From contig NZ_KK366006.1 in NCBI RefSeq assembly GCF_000686705.1, forward strand, positions 129,369-193,368: 64,000 bases of DNA, given 5' to 3'. The stretch is from Clostridium hydrogeniformans DSM 21757 (GTDB lineage Bacteria; Bacillota; Clostridia; Clostridiales; Clostridiaceae). Each line of letters begins with the position of its first letter. Positions within the stretch are counted from its first letter, which is position 1. The position numbers and the translations under genes were made by a program. Positions 1 to 8,896 of this stretch are shown piece after piece. A model generated the notes under the pieces. It searched no databases and was not told the DNA's origin. It saw nothing but the letters and a program-made list of their open reading frames with translations.

Positions 1-2006
1 CTTCCTTCTAAAACACCTTTTTCTAGCACCATAAGATCCTTTTCTAATAAAATTATATCAGCACTTTCTTTTGCTATATCAACAGCTGTATCTACTGATA
101 TTCCAACATCAGACTCCTTCAAAGCTGGTGCATCATTTATTCCATCTCCCATATATCCTACTGTATGTCCTTCTTCTTGCAAAACTCTTATTATTCTAGA
201 TTTTTGCATAGGAGAAAGTTTAGCAAACACTGTTGTATCTTCTGCTTCAATTTTAAGATTCTCATCACTTAAATTTTCAATATCACTTCCTAGTAAGATC
301 TTATCTATATGGAGTCCAACTTCAGTACATATCTTCTTCGTAACTATATCATTGTCTCCTGTTAGAATCTTTACATCCACCCCATGGGTTCTCAACGCCT
401 TTATGGCAGCCTTAGCACTAGCCTTTGGTGGATCTAAGAATCCTATATATCCCATAAGAACCATATCACTCTCATCTTCTATTGAAAATTTATTTTCATC
501 AGGTATATCATTCTTTTGAGCCACAGCAATAACTCTCATACCTCCTTCATTTAAACTATAAACCATTGCTATAACTTCTTCTTTTATTTCTTCTGTAAGC
601 TCAACTATCTTTCCTCTATACTCTGCAAAAGAACAGCTTCCTAACATCTCTTCTACAGCACCCTTAGTTATAAGTTGTCTCTTTCCTTCCTTATCTTCTA
701 ATACTACAGACATTCTACGTCTTGTAAAATCAAAAGGAATTTCATCTACTTTCTTATACTTATCCTCAAGTTCATTAAATCCCTTTTTAGCTCCAAACTC
801 TAAAATAGCTATATCCATTAAATTTCTAAGTCCTGTTTGATAGAAGCTATTTAGATAGGCATGTCTTAATATTCTACAATCTTCATTTCCATGAATGTCT
901 AAGTGTCTTTCTACAACTATTTTATCTTCTGTTAAAGTTCCTGTTTTATCTGTACAAAGTATATCCATTGCTCCAAAGTTTTGTATGGAACTTAAATTCT
1001 TTACCACAGTCTTTTTCTTAGATAAAGCTATAGCTCCCTTTGCAAGATTAGTTGTAACTATCATAGGTAACATTTCTGGAGTTAATCCTACTGCAACAGA
1101 AATAGCAAAAAGTAAGGCTTGAAGATAGTCTCCCTTGGTTACAGCATTAATTAAAAATACTATTGGAACCATAATAACCATAAACTTTATCAAAAGAAAA
1201 CTTACACTATTCACTCCCTTTTCAAAGCTACTTTCAGCTCTATTTCCAATTAAACTTTCTGCCATAGCTCCAAAATAAGTTTCATTTCCTGTAGATATAA
1301 CTACAGCTTTAGCTGTACCACTAACCACATTTGTTCCTAAAAGACATATATTGTTTAGTTCTCCTATAGAACTATTCTCTTTAGAATTATTAATCTTAGA
1401 AAATTTTTCAATTGGTTCTGATTCTCCTGTTAAGGAAGATTGACTAACAAATAAATCCTTAGAAGTTATAATTCTAACATCCGCTGGTACCATATCTCCT
1501 GCTGCTAAATGAATTATATCTCCCTTTACTATATTTTTCATATCTATTTCTTCTGGTTGATTTCTATCACGGATTACCGCTGCTGATGTCTTTATAAGAG
1601 CCTTTAAACCCTCCGCAGCCTTTGAAGCCTTGTATTCTTGAACAAAGTTTATAACACTACTTAAAATTACTATGGTTAAAATTATTATTATGGTCTCATA
1701 ACTTCTTTCTCCCCTAGGTGGAAGTATAACGTCTGTAAATAAAGAAACTAAAACCAGTGCTAATAAAATTAAACTAAATGGATTTATAAAAGTCTTTATA
1801 AATTGGATAATTACTGGATCCTTTTTTTCACTTTCTACTTGATTTAGTCCATATTCTTTAATTCTTCTCTCTGCTTCTCTAGTGTCTAGTCCATAATCTC
1901 CTGTATTTAATATAGTATATACTTCATTAATAGACTTTCTTGAAATATTATTTAGGGAATTTACTATTCTTTTTTCGTCAATTCCATTTGCTTTTCTCAT
2001 CTTCAT
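1..2006 (-). CDS. mgtA: MgtA-type Mg2+-importing P-type ATPase (3' end cut by window)
   Basis: Read from ATG at 2006 behind a GGAGGGTGAG ribosome binding site; about 668 codons are present and the frame is open to base 1. The N-terminal cation-ATPase domain (EYGLNQVE near residue 50) is followed by membrane helices, the TGES actuator motif, the GLTPEMLP transmembrane motif typical of the MgtA/MgtB subfamily near residue 305, the phosphorylation site DKTGTLT near residue 352, and the hinge MGDGINDAPALK. Only the C-terminal membrane helices are missing. The family pumps Mg2+ into the cell at the plasma membrane. The M-box riboswitch upstream supports this substrate. Control probably involves three leader elements (2022-2562). 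Confidence 0.93.
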   Translation of the reverse strand, partial: MKMRKANGIDEKRIVNSLNNISRKSINEVYTILNTGDYGLDTREAERRIKEYGLNQVESEKKDPVIIQFIKTFINPFSLILLALVLVSLFTDVILPPRGERSYETIIIILTIVILSSVINFVQEYKASKAAEGLKALIKTSAAVIRDRNQPEEIDMKNIVKGDIIHLAAGDMVPADVRIITSKDLFVSQSSLTGESEPIEKFSKINNSKENSSIGELNNICLLGTNVVSGTAKAVVISTGNETYFGAMAESLIGNRAESSFEKGVNSVSFLLIKFMVIMVPIVFLINAVTKGDYLQALLFAISVAVGLTPEMLPMIVTTNLAKGAIALSKKKTVVKNLSSIQNFGAMDILCTDKTGTLTEDKIVVERHLDIHGNEDCRILRHAYLNSFYQTGLRNLMDIAILEFGAKKGFNELEDKYKKVDEIPFDFTRRRMSVVLEDKEGKRQLITKGAVEEMLGSCSFAEYRGKIVELTEEIKEEVIAMVYSLNEGGMRVIAVAQKNDIPDENKFSIEDESDMVLMGYIGFLDPPKASAKAAIKALRTHGVDVKILTGDNDIVTKKICTEVGLHIDKILLGSDIENLSDENLKIEAEDTTVFAKLSPMQKSRIIRVLQEEGHTVGYMGDGINDAPALKESDVGISVDTAVDIAKESADIILLEKDLMVLEKGVLEG

Positions 2007-2021
2007 GTAACTCACCCTCCT

Positions 2022-2082
2022 AAAAAAGGCAACAGAAAATTAAAGGTTATAAAAATATATTTTTTTTACCCTTTATTGCCTT
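2022..2082 (-). terminator. terminator-like hairpin directly before the mgtA ribosome binding site
   Basis: On the minus strand AAGGCAA pairs with TTGCCTT, with further pairing AAAGG/CCTTT and TAAAAATA/TATTTTTA inside. The 3' arm runs straight into TTTTTT and then the mgtA GGAGGG. A hairpin plus U-tract lies between the small leader ORF and mgtA, so it could act as a second attenuator independent of the riboswitch terminator. The stem contains unpaired bases, so its strength is uncertain. Confidence 0.6.
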
Positions 2083-2123
2083 ATTCTTAAATTTTAAATT
2101 CTGTGAATTAAATGTAGTAAGAA

Positions 2124-2259
2124 ACAGTGGAATGTTTCAATGATTTGAATTTTAGAAATGCTTATATAGATGGCTTTTTATTAAGATTCATAGAATACAA
2201 TAGTATATGAGATACTATAATATTCTTACACCGTCTATATAAGTTTCTCCCTCCACTGT
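2124..2259 (-). repeat. 136-bp imperfect inverted repeat in the mgtA leader
   Basis: Outer arms ACAGTGGA (2124-2131) and TCCACTGT (2252-2259) are perfect. Inner arms CTTATATAGATGG (2161-2173) and CCGTCTATATAAG (2231-2243) differ at one base and can still form a G-U pair on RNA. The centre holds a further palindrome (ATAGTAT/ATACTAT). The whole would fold as one long RNA hairpin overlapping the leader ORF. Confidence 0.7.
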
Positions 2260-2284
2260 CCATATTACTACTGCTACCTTCCAT
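2162..2284 (-). CDS. 40-residue leader ORF between M-box and mgtA
   Basis: ATG at 2284 is preceded by GGAGGTGAGG at ideal spacing, and the frame closes at TAA 2162-2164. The peptide starts MEGSSSNMDSGG and is basic in the middle (NLYRRCK), with only a short hydrophobic run (IIVSHILLY), so it is not a clear membrane protein. I do not recognise it. Most of its codons lie inside the long inverted repeat at 2124-2259, which suggests that translation opens the RNA structure, as leader peptides do. It may be purely regulatory. Its conservation is unknown. Confidence 0.6.
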   Translation of the reverse strand: MEGSSSNMDSGGRNLYRRCKNIIVSHILLYSMNLNKKPSI

Positions 2285-2361
2285 GAATCCTCACCTCCGA
2301 AATTTTAACCTATTATCATATAAGATTTATAACTATCCATATTATAGATAGCTTAAAAACA

Positions 2362-2562
2362 AAAAATCCTCGTCAAAACTTGAACTTTGACGAAGATATA
2401 ATACTCCATTAAATCTCGTTCAAGTTTTGGCTCTGCAAGGCATTGAAGTTGCATTAGGTTAAGCCTTAATTTCGACCAAACCTGCTAACCAGTGCAGAAT
2501 GTTTCCATCCTTTTACGGCAGCAACCCATATCCTTGTAGTAACCTCACCTACCGAGGCTATT
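2362..2562 (-). promoter_or_regulatory. M-box (ykoK) Mg2+ riboswitch with terminator
   Basis: The minus strand shows the M-box core: GGTGAGGTTACTACA, then GGGTTGCTGCCG, then the downstream AATGCAACTTCAATGCC and AGCCAAAACTTGAACG segments. It ends in the terminator hairpin CGTCAAAG...TTTTGACG (2368-2394), followed by a T-rich stretch. The M-box binds Mg2+ and ends transcription when Mg2+ is plentiful. Its place upstream of mgtA agrees with that role. Confidence 0.92.
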
Positions 2563-2810
2563 AACATTTACACTAATATACTATTCTCTACAGCACTAAA
2601 AGTCAACCAATATATATGTTAAGTTTATGTTAATTACATAAATATGTAATTGTTTCATTCTTTAAATCATACTCATTTACATAAAGTTTTGTAATATAAT
2701 CTTTATGCAAAAAGATTTATTGACCCTTATATAAGTATATAATATTCCAATATAGATTTGTTGTATCAAACATATAAAGTAATAGTTTATTCCATGCATC
2801 CACTTTAGTT

Positions 2811-2849
2811 CCAATAGCATAATCTTATATATTAAGATTATGCTATTGG
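2811..2849 (-). terminator. palindrome overlapping the sensor kinase stop codon
   Basis: CCAATAGCATAATCTT and AAGATTATGCTATTGG are perfect inverted arms. The arm includes the last codons and stop of the kinase gene. No clear U-tract follows on the minus strand, so it may work as an RNA 3'-end stabiliser rather than a strong terminator. Confidence 0.5.
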
Positions 2850-4220
2850 AATTTTAATAATAAACTCTGTTCCCTTTTCCAAATTACTTAAAACCTCTAT
2901 CTCTCCATTATGAGCTTCTACTATTGCCTTAGTTATAGAGAGTCCTATTCCTGATCCTCCAGTGATTCTAGCCCTTGACTCATCAGCTCTATAAAACCTT
3001 TCAAAGATATATGGAAGATGTTTTTCTCCTATTCCAATTCCATTATCTTTAATAGAAATCCTTATTTCATTATTTAAATTGTACCAATTAATATTTATGA
3101 TCCCACCATAATTTGTATATTTTATTGCATTAGAGATTATGTTTATAATACCTTGGCTCATCTTATCTCTATCTACATTTAAAATATAAGATTCTCCCTC
3201 TACTACAGTCCTTATGTTCTTGTCCTTTAGACTCTTTTCAAAGTTAATTAATATACCATTAAATATGTCTTTTATATCCTCTTTACTTCTTTTAAGATTT
3301 ATATCTTCTCCTTCAAATTTTGAAAGTTTATCTAAATCTCCAATAAGCCTATAAAGTCTTTGGATTTCTTCATGAATACTAGATAACCTCTCCTTAGAAG
3401 GTTCCCAAATTCCATCCATTATAGCTTCTAAGTGACTTTGTATAGTTGTAAGAGGTGTTCTTAATTCATGAGCTATATCCTTTGTTAGGACTTTTCTAAG
3501 AGTTTCCTGTTCATCTAATGATTTAGCTAAATAATTTACAGAGGCTATAAGGCTATTTATCTCATATATATTTGTATTTTCATCTATAGGGTTTTTATAG
3601 TTATGAGCTGCTATAAGCTTTGATGTATTAATTACCCTAACTATTGGCTTAACTATAGACCCTGAAATTAAAATTCCTACAAATACTGCAAGTATTATAC
3701 CAACAAAGGCTACTATAATTAATATTCTATTTAGCATCTTAAAAAATAATATTTCTGATTCACTATAATAGTAGGGTCCATAATATCCTATATATGCTAC
3801 CCCTACTTTATTTCCATTATCTAAAATATCATAATTATTCTCTATGTAATTCCCCTGGAACTTTGGGAATAAGTCTACCATGTCCTTATTAATTCTTCTA
3901 ATCATAGATTCACACATGCCGCTATTATATTGCCTGGCATTCCATATTATGCTTTTATTAGAACCCTCTACTCTTACAATAATTCCATTTTCCAAGGCAT
4001 TAACTCCAATACTTTCAAGCCCCTTAATATCCCATCCACCGTTATGATACTGACTTGTAAGAGATGTTATTATAGAAGTTTTCTTATTTTCTAAATTAGT
4101 TACTATATATTTATCAAAACCTTTTTTAATAAATATATTGGCCATTATGCTTATTAAAGCTATTAATATCATAGATAAAATTACAAAATATGCTGTTATC
4201 TTGTTTTTTAACTTCACCAC
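2838..4220 (-). CDS. sensor histidine kinase
   Basis: 460 residues. Transmembrane helices lie near 9-31 and 164-187 around an extracellular sensor domain of about 130 residues. HAMP (about 188-240), HisKA with KDIAHELRTP (phospho-acceptor His251) and HATPase_c with N-box NIISNAIKYT, DNGIGIG and GGSGIGLS follow. It follows the response regulator by only 3 bp, forming a two-component operon. Its stimulus cannot be read from the sequence. The divergent neighbour is a metal-related membrane protein, so a metal or envelope signal is a reasonable guess. Confidence 0.93.
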   Translation of the reverse strand: MVKLKNKITAYFVILSMILIALISIMANIFIKKGFDKYIVTNLENKKTSIITSLTSQYHNGGWDIKGLESIGVNALENGIIVRVEGSNKSIIWNARQYNSGMCESMIRRINKDMVDLFPKFQGNYIENNYDILDNGNKVGVAYIGYYGPYYYSESEILFFKMLNRILIIVAFVGIILAVFVGILISGSIVKPIVRVINTSKLIAAHNYKNPIDENTNIYEINSLIASVNYLAKSLDEQETLRKVLTKDIAHELRTPLTTIQSHLEAIMDGIWEPSKERLSSIHEEIQRLYRLIGDLDKLSKFEGEDINLKRSKEDIKDIFNGILINFEKSLKDKNIRTVVEGESYILNVDRDKMSQGIINIISNAIKYTNYGGIININWYNLNNEIRISIKDNGIGIGEKHLPYIFERFYRADESRARITGGSGIGLSITKAIVEAHNGEIEVLSNLEKGTEFIIKIPIA

Positions 4221-4223
4221 TAT

Positions 4224-4907
4224 CTATTCACCGCCAAATTTATATCCAATGCCATGGACTGTCTTTATATATGATGGTTTTTTAGAATTAATTTCTATTT
4301 TTTGTCTTATATTTTTTATATGAGAATCAATAACCCTATCATAAACTTCTAGGTCATCTCCCATACTTCTATCTAATAACTCTCCTCTTGTAAATACCTT
4401 ATTATTAGTAGCAAGTATAAGTAATATCTTAAACTCAGTTGCTGTTAAATTAATTTTTTCTCCACCTTTTACTACCTCATAATTTCCTGTATCTATTATG
4501 AGGTCCCCTTGATTAAAAGATAATATCTCCTCTTTACATTTCACACTCCTTTTAAGTACTGCATTAACCCTTGCAACTAGCTGTCTTGGACTAAATGGTT
4601 TTGTTATATAATCGTCACTACCTATGCTAAAACCATTTAATATATCATCCTCCTGCACCTTAGCAGTTAACATAATTATTGGAACTTCTGATTCTTCCCT
4701 TATCTCCTTGCAGATATCTTCACCCTTAATGTCTGGAAGCATAAGGTCTAATAGTATTAAATCTATATCTTCTTTATGAAATATCTTCAGAGCATCATTT
4801 CCATTGTACGCCTTTAATATATTATAATTTTCTTTTTCTAAATAAGCCTCTATTACCTCTACTATTTTTCTCTCATCATCCACAATTAAGATATTTTTAT
4901 TTTTCAA
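4224..4907 (-). CDS. OmpR/PhoB-family response regulator
   Basis: 227 residues. The receiver domain has the acidic pair DD (10-11), phospho-acceptor Asp54 in LLDLMLPD, and the conserved Lys in ITKPF. A winged-helix DNA-binding domain occupies about 130-225 (ATEFKILLIL, RVIDSHIKNIRQKI). It is the first gene of the pair with the kinase, and is divergent from the HMA-SafE gene at 5131, with 223 bp of shared control region between them. Confidence 0.94.
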   Translation of the reverse strand: MKNKNILIVDDERKIVEVIEAYLEKENYNILKAYNGNDALKIFHKEDIDLILLDLMLPDIKGEDICKEIREESEVPIIMLTAKVQEDDILNGFSIGSDDYITKPFSPRQLVARVNAVLKRSVKCKEEILSFNQGDLIIDTGNYEVVKGGEKINLTATEFKILLILATNNKVFTRGELLDRSMGDDLEVYDRVIDSHIKNIRQKIEINSKKPSYIKTVHGIGYKFGGE

Positions 4908-5130
4908 AGTATTTCACTCCTATAATCTAAATTATATTCATAGATATATCTTATATTAAATTTATGAAGAAACTTTGTAAACCTTATTCCTTTAGTGTAA
5001 ATTTTATTTTTTATTCCCTAATCACATAAATTCTTCACATGAGATATTTATACTTTTAAAGATATAAGAATATTTTTACCTTAATATTTATAATTCTTAT
5101 ATTTTTAATATTTATTAAGGGGGAATTTTA

Positions 5131-6960
5131 TTGGCTATTCAGGCTGTAAATCTAAATGTTGATGGAATGATATGCACATCTTGTGAAAAAAGAATTAAAG
5201 ACTCCTTAGAAAAAATAAGAGGTATAAGTGAAGTATCTCCCAGCTTTAAAAAACAAAGGGTTTTTGTTGAATATGATGATACTAAGGTATCCCTTGAAAC
5301 TATTGCAAAAAAAATTGAATCTGAAGGCTACAGTGTATTAAATTCAACTTCTCAGAAAAGCAAGGCTAAAGAGATTATATGGATTATTGGAATTATATTA
5401 ATTGCACTTGCTATTATAAGACTTTCTCTGGACTCCGGCGCTTTTAATATGGAGTCTAAGTTAAGTTCTAGTACATCCTATATTATGCTTTTTGTTATAG
5501 GTATCTTTACCTCACTCCACTGTGTTGGAATGTGTGGTGGAATATTAATGAGTCAAAGTATAATAACCTTAGAGAAAACTTCTGTCTTTCAAAGAATAAA
5601 ACCAACTATTTTGTATAACCTAGGCCGGGTTATATCTTATACCCTCTTAGGTGGAATAGTGGGTGCCCTTGGTTCTGTGATTTCAGTATCATTAAGTACC
5701 CAAGCATTTATATCCATATTTGCAGGGCTATTTATGGTTATTATGGGATTTAACCTTTCAGGCTTTAGTTTATTTAGAGGATTTTCTGTTAAACTCCCAT
5801 TTAAAAAATCATTAAAAAGTAAAGCTTCAACTCCATTTTTAGTTGGCCTTTTAAATGGAATTATGCCTTGCGGTCCGCTTCAAACCATGCAATTATATGC
5901 TTTAGCCTCTGGTAGCTTTACTCGTGGAGCATTATCCATGATGTTTTTTGCCTTAGGTACAATACCTTTAATGCTTACCTTCGGCTTATTAGTAAATTTT
6001 ATTAACAGTAAAAATACTAGATATCTAATGAAAACAAGTGGAATATTAGTAATTTTACTTGGTTTTATAATGACAAATAGGGGACTTACCCTTCTTGGAA
6101 TAAATATTTCACCTAAAGCACTGTTAGGATTTACTTCTAATAATTCTAATATAGAGGTTACAGAAGAAAATAAGGCAATTATTAAGGATGGAAAACAAAT
6201 AATTAAGATAAAGGCTGATTCCTCTGGTTACTCTCCTAACGTGGTTTTTATACAAAAAAATATGAAAACAGAAATGATAGTTGAGGGAACACAACTTACC
6301 TCCTGCAACAACGAGGTTGTAATACCATCCTTAAACATAAAACAAAAATTAAAAAAGGGTGAAAACATAATATCATTTAATTCAAAAGACAGCGATATAA
6401 ATTATAGCTGCTGGATGGGTATGTTAAAAGGCTATATAAAGGTTGTAGATGATATAAATAACATAACAAGTTCTGATATAAATAGTGCTAAGGATTCTGC
6501 ACCTAAAAGTTCTTCTCCAAGTTGTTGCAGTGGTCCAGTATCTTCTGACGAAGGCTCCGATAGAACTATATATGGACTTAATCTTTCTGATATTCCTACT
6601 GAAAGACTAGTTAAAAAAGCTACTAAAAAGGGTAATAGTCAAAGCTTTACTATAAAAAGTCTTGGGGATGACTTAGAGCCTCTAGTTTTAGTGGTAGAAA
6701 AAAACTTAGATACTAATATATCTTTTGATTTTAGTACAATGAAGTCCCCTGATGGCGACTACTACATTTATAATGATACTCCACCTTCTGATAAACTTAA
6801 GGTTACTGTTAAAAATTCTAAGGCACAGTTCTCTAAAAACTTTACCAAACCCGGAACCTATATAATTGTTAATGATGACCTTATTTTAGGAGTAATAGAG
6901 GTTGTAGATGATATATCTAAGGTAAACCTAGAAGAATTAAGAATAAAGTATATACAATAG
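5131..6960 (+). CDS. HMA - SafE-type membrane - cupredoxin-like fusion, probable copper handling
   Basis: 609 residues from a TTG start behind AAGGGGGA. Domains in order: a heavy-metal-associated domain (1-70) with the GMICTSCEKR metal-binding CxxC; a lone helix (about 82-101); a TauE/SafE-like six-helix region (about 115-325) with GMCGG and the helix motif GIMPCGPLQTMQ; a cupredoxin-like segment (about 350-455) with candidate ligands C and M in SCWMGM; a Cys-rich linker (SCCSG); and a second beta-rich domain (about 500-600). Such fusions occur in Firmicutes near copper genes. Function in copper sequestration or transfer is inferred. It stands opposite a two-component system. Confidence 0.75.
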   Translation: MAIQAVNLNVDGMICTSCEKRIKDSLEKIRGISEVSPSFKKQRVFVEYDDTKVSLETIAKKIESEGYSVLNSTSQKSKAKEIIWIIGIILIALAIIRLSLDSGAFNMESKLSSSTSYIMLFVIGIFTSLHCVGMCGGILMSQSIITLEKTSVFQRIKPTILYNLGRVISYTLLGGIVGALGSVISVSLSTQAFISIFAGLFMVIMGFNLSGFSLFRGFSVKLPFKKSLKSKASTPFLVGLLNGIMPCGPLQTMQLYALASGSFTRGALSMMFFALGTIPLMLTFGLLVNFINSKNTRYLMKTSGILVILLGFIMTNRGLTLLGINISPKALLGFTSNNSNIEVTEENKAIIKDGKQIIKIKADSSGYSPNVVFIQKNMKTEMIVEGTQLTSCNNEVVIPSLNIKQKLKKGENIISFNSKDSDINYSCWMGMLKGYIKVVDDINNITSSDINSAKDSAPKSSSPSCCSGPVSSDEGSDRTIYGLNLSDIPTERLVKKATKKGNSQSFTIKSLGDDLEPLVLVVEKNLDTNISFDFSTMKSPDGDYYIYNDTPPSDKLKVTVKNSKAQFSKNFTKPGTYIIVNDDLILGVIEVVDDISKVNLEELRIKYIQ

Positions 6961-6994
6961 ATTGTATTTTTATTATAACTATAGATTGAATCTT

Positions 6995-7100
6995 CCTTCA
7001 GATGGTGTTCTTTCCATCATCTGAAGGTTAGATAAGCTCCTCTAGGGTTGTGGCAACTGTTATCCTCCACATAGTAGAGGATGAGGGTATTAAAGCTTAT
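6995..7100 (+). other. unidentified structured intergenic element
   Basis: The first hairpin, CCTTCAGATG (6995-7004) with CATCTGAAGG (7018-7027), could end the upstream gene but has no U-tract. Next to it a nested structure has outer arms ATAAGCT/AGCTTAT, middle arms CCTCTA/TAGAGG and a small GTTGTGGCAAC hairpin. It precedes the T-box promoter at 7146, so it is not part of the T-box transcript. I could not match it to a known riboswitch class. Confidence 0.45.
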
Positions 7101-7145
7101 AGCCATCAGAGAAAATTTAAAATACATGAAGGTGAAAACTTTTAC

Positions 7146-7174
7146 TTGACTTCCTAAGGACAATTTGTTATACT
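7146..7174 (+). promoter_or_regulatory. sigma-A promoter of tyrS leader
   Basis: TTGACT (7146-7151), 17-bp spacer, TATACT (7169-7174), placed just ahead of the T-box leader. Confidence 0.75.
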
Positions 7175-7184
7175 ATTTTAAAAA

Positions 7185-7480
7185 TTAAGTTTAAATGCTT
7201 TGATGAGAACTAGTAAGTTATCATATTCTTTTAAAGAGAGTTCCCGGCTGGTGAAAGGGGCAAAGAAGGATAATCTGAATACATCTCTGAGCATCCCATG
7301 GAACCTTTAAGTAGTACATGAGAGACGGAAACTTCCACCGTTAAAAGGATAGAGTATCACATATTTTATTATGTCGTACTTGATAAGGTTAATATAGTGA
7401 TATATTAACGAACTAAGGTGGTAACACGAAGTATATATGCTCTCGTCCTTATATTTTATAAGGATGAGGGCTTTTTTTAT
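7185..7480 (+). promoter_or_regulatory. tyrosine T-box leader with terminator
   Basis: The leader has stem I with AGAGAGTTCCCGGCTGG, a specifier loop reading GAATACA (7278-7284) in which UAC is a tyrosine codon, and the T-box sequence AAGGTGGTAACACG (7415-7428). The U after UGG would pair with discriminator A of tRNA-Tyr. It ends with the terminator CTCGTCCTTAT/ATAAGGATGAG followed by a T7 run (about 7441-7477). Uncharged tRNA-Tyr would allow read-through into tyrS. Confidence 0.95.
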
Positions 7481-7632
7481 TTTTTATTCTTAAGAAGATT
7501 TTATTAGTCCACTTAAGTTAAACCTTAAAACATTGTAAAAATAAAGGGATTAGCTACCCCTTTTTAATATAACCATGGTTTTTAATTAGGTATACCTAAG
7601 AAATTATAATAATAATTTTGGAGGGAATCATT

Positions 7633-8841
7633 ATGAAATCAATAGATGAACAAATTAAAATAATATCAAAAGGTGTAGATGAAATTATAAATACTGAAGA
7701 ACTTTCTGAGAAACTTAAAAATTGTATAGATAATAATAAATCTTTAGTTGTAAAATTAGGTCTTGACCCTAGTGCCCCAGATATTCATATTGGTCATGCC
7801 GTAGTTCTTAGGAAAATCAAACAACTACAAGATCTTGGTCATAGATCAGTTATTATAATTGGGGACTTCACTGGTATGATTGGAGACCCTACTGGTAAGT
7901 CAAAGGCTAGAAAACAGCTTACTAAGGAGCAGGTTTTAGCAAATGCTAAAACCTATGAAACTCAAATATTTAAAATTTTAGATAGAGATAAGACAGAAGT
8001 TAGATTTAATAGTGAATGGCTAGAAAAGCTTAATTTTAGAGATGTTATCGAATTAACTTCTAAATACACAGTGGCTAGAATGCTGGAGAGAGAAGATTTT
8101 AAAAATAGAATGGTTAACCATCAGCCTATAGGTATTCATGAGTTCTTCTACCCTTTAATGCAGGCTTATGATTCTATTTCTATAAATGCAGATATTGAAC
8201 TTGGAGGAACTGATCAAAGATTTAACCTGCTTATGGGAAGAACTATGCAAAAAGAATTTCATAAGGAAGCTCAAATAGCTATAATGATGCCTATACTTGA
8301 GGGATTAGATGGTATTGAAAAAATGAGTAAAAGTCTTGGAAACTACATTGGTATTACTGAACCTGCTAATATTATGTATTCCAAAACCATGAAAGTTCCA
8401 GATGAGCTTATTATAAAATACTTTAACCTAGCAACAGATATTCATCCTGATGAAATAAAGATTATAGAAGATAACCTTGAAAATGGAAGAGTAAATCCAA
8501 GGGATATAAAAATGGACTTAGCTCACGAAATCGTAAGACTGTACCACGGAGAAGAAGCTGCTTTATTAGCAGAAAAAGAATTTAAGGCGGTGTTCCAAAA
8601 TAACTCTATACCAGAAGATCTTAAAATAGTATCCCTAACTAAAGAGGATAACCTTATTAATGCTATTTCACTTTCTACCTTTGCCTCATCAAATAGTGAA
8701 GCTAGAAGGTTAATATCCCAAGGTGGAGTTAAAATAAATGGGGAAAAAGTTTTAGATGTTAAGGCTGTTAACCTATCTAATAATGATATAATTCAAGTTG
8801 GTAAATATAATTTTTTCAAGGTATCCATTAAAAATAATTAA
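7633..8841 (+). CDS. tyrS: tyrosyl-tRNA synthetase
   Basis: 402 residues from ATG 7633 behind GGAGGG; an in-frame TTG 15 bases upstream overlaps that ribosome binding site and was rejected. Class I signatures are DIHIGHAV (HIGH, about 52-55) and EKMSKSLGN (KMSKS), with an S4 RNA-binding domain at about 340-400 (ARRLISQGGVKING). The KMSKS form is typical of the TyrZ branch of TyrRS. It charges tRNA-Tyr in the cytoplasm and is controlled by the T-box upstream. Confidence 0.96.
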   Translation: MKSIDEQIKIISKGVDEIINTEELSEKLKNCIDNNKSLVVKLGLDPSAPDIHIGHAVVLRKIKQLQDLGHRSVIIIGDFTGMIGDPTGKSKARKQLTKEQVLANAKTYETQIFKILDRDKTEVRFNSEWLEKLNFRDVIELTSKYTVARMLEREDFKNRMVNHQPIGIHEFFYPLMQAYDSISINADIELGGTDQRFNLLMGRTMQKEFHKEAQIAIMMPILEGLDGIEKMSKSLGNYIGITEPANIMYSKTMKVPDELIIKYFNLATDIHPDEIKIIEDNLENGRVNPRDIKMDLAHEIVRLYHGEEAALLAEKEFKAVFQNNSIPEDLKIVSLTKEDNLINAISLSTFASSNSEARRLISQGGVKINGEKVLDVKAVNLSNNDIIQVGKYNFFKVSIKNN

Positions 8842-8855
8842 TAATATTTAAACTT

Positions 8856-8896
8856 AAAGCCATCTACAATAAATAATATTGTAGATGGCTTATTTT
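8856..8896. terminator. shared terminator between convergent tyrS and chemoreceptor gene
   Basis: AGCCATCTACAAT and ATTGTAGATGGCT form a perfect 13-bp stem with T-rich sequence on one side and A-rich on the other. It overlaps the last bases of the convergent gene. Confidence 0.85.

Noticed and set aside
5131..6960. Copper P-type ATPase
   Set aside because: The HMA domain is followed by a SafE-like region; DKTGT and CPC motifs are absent.
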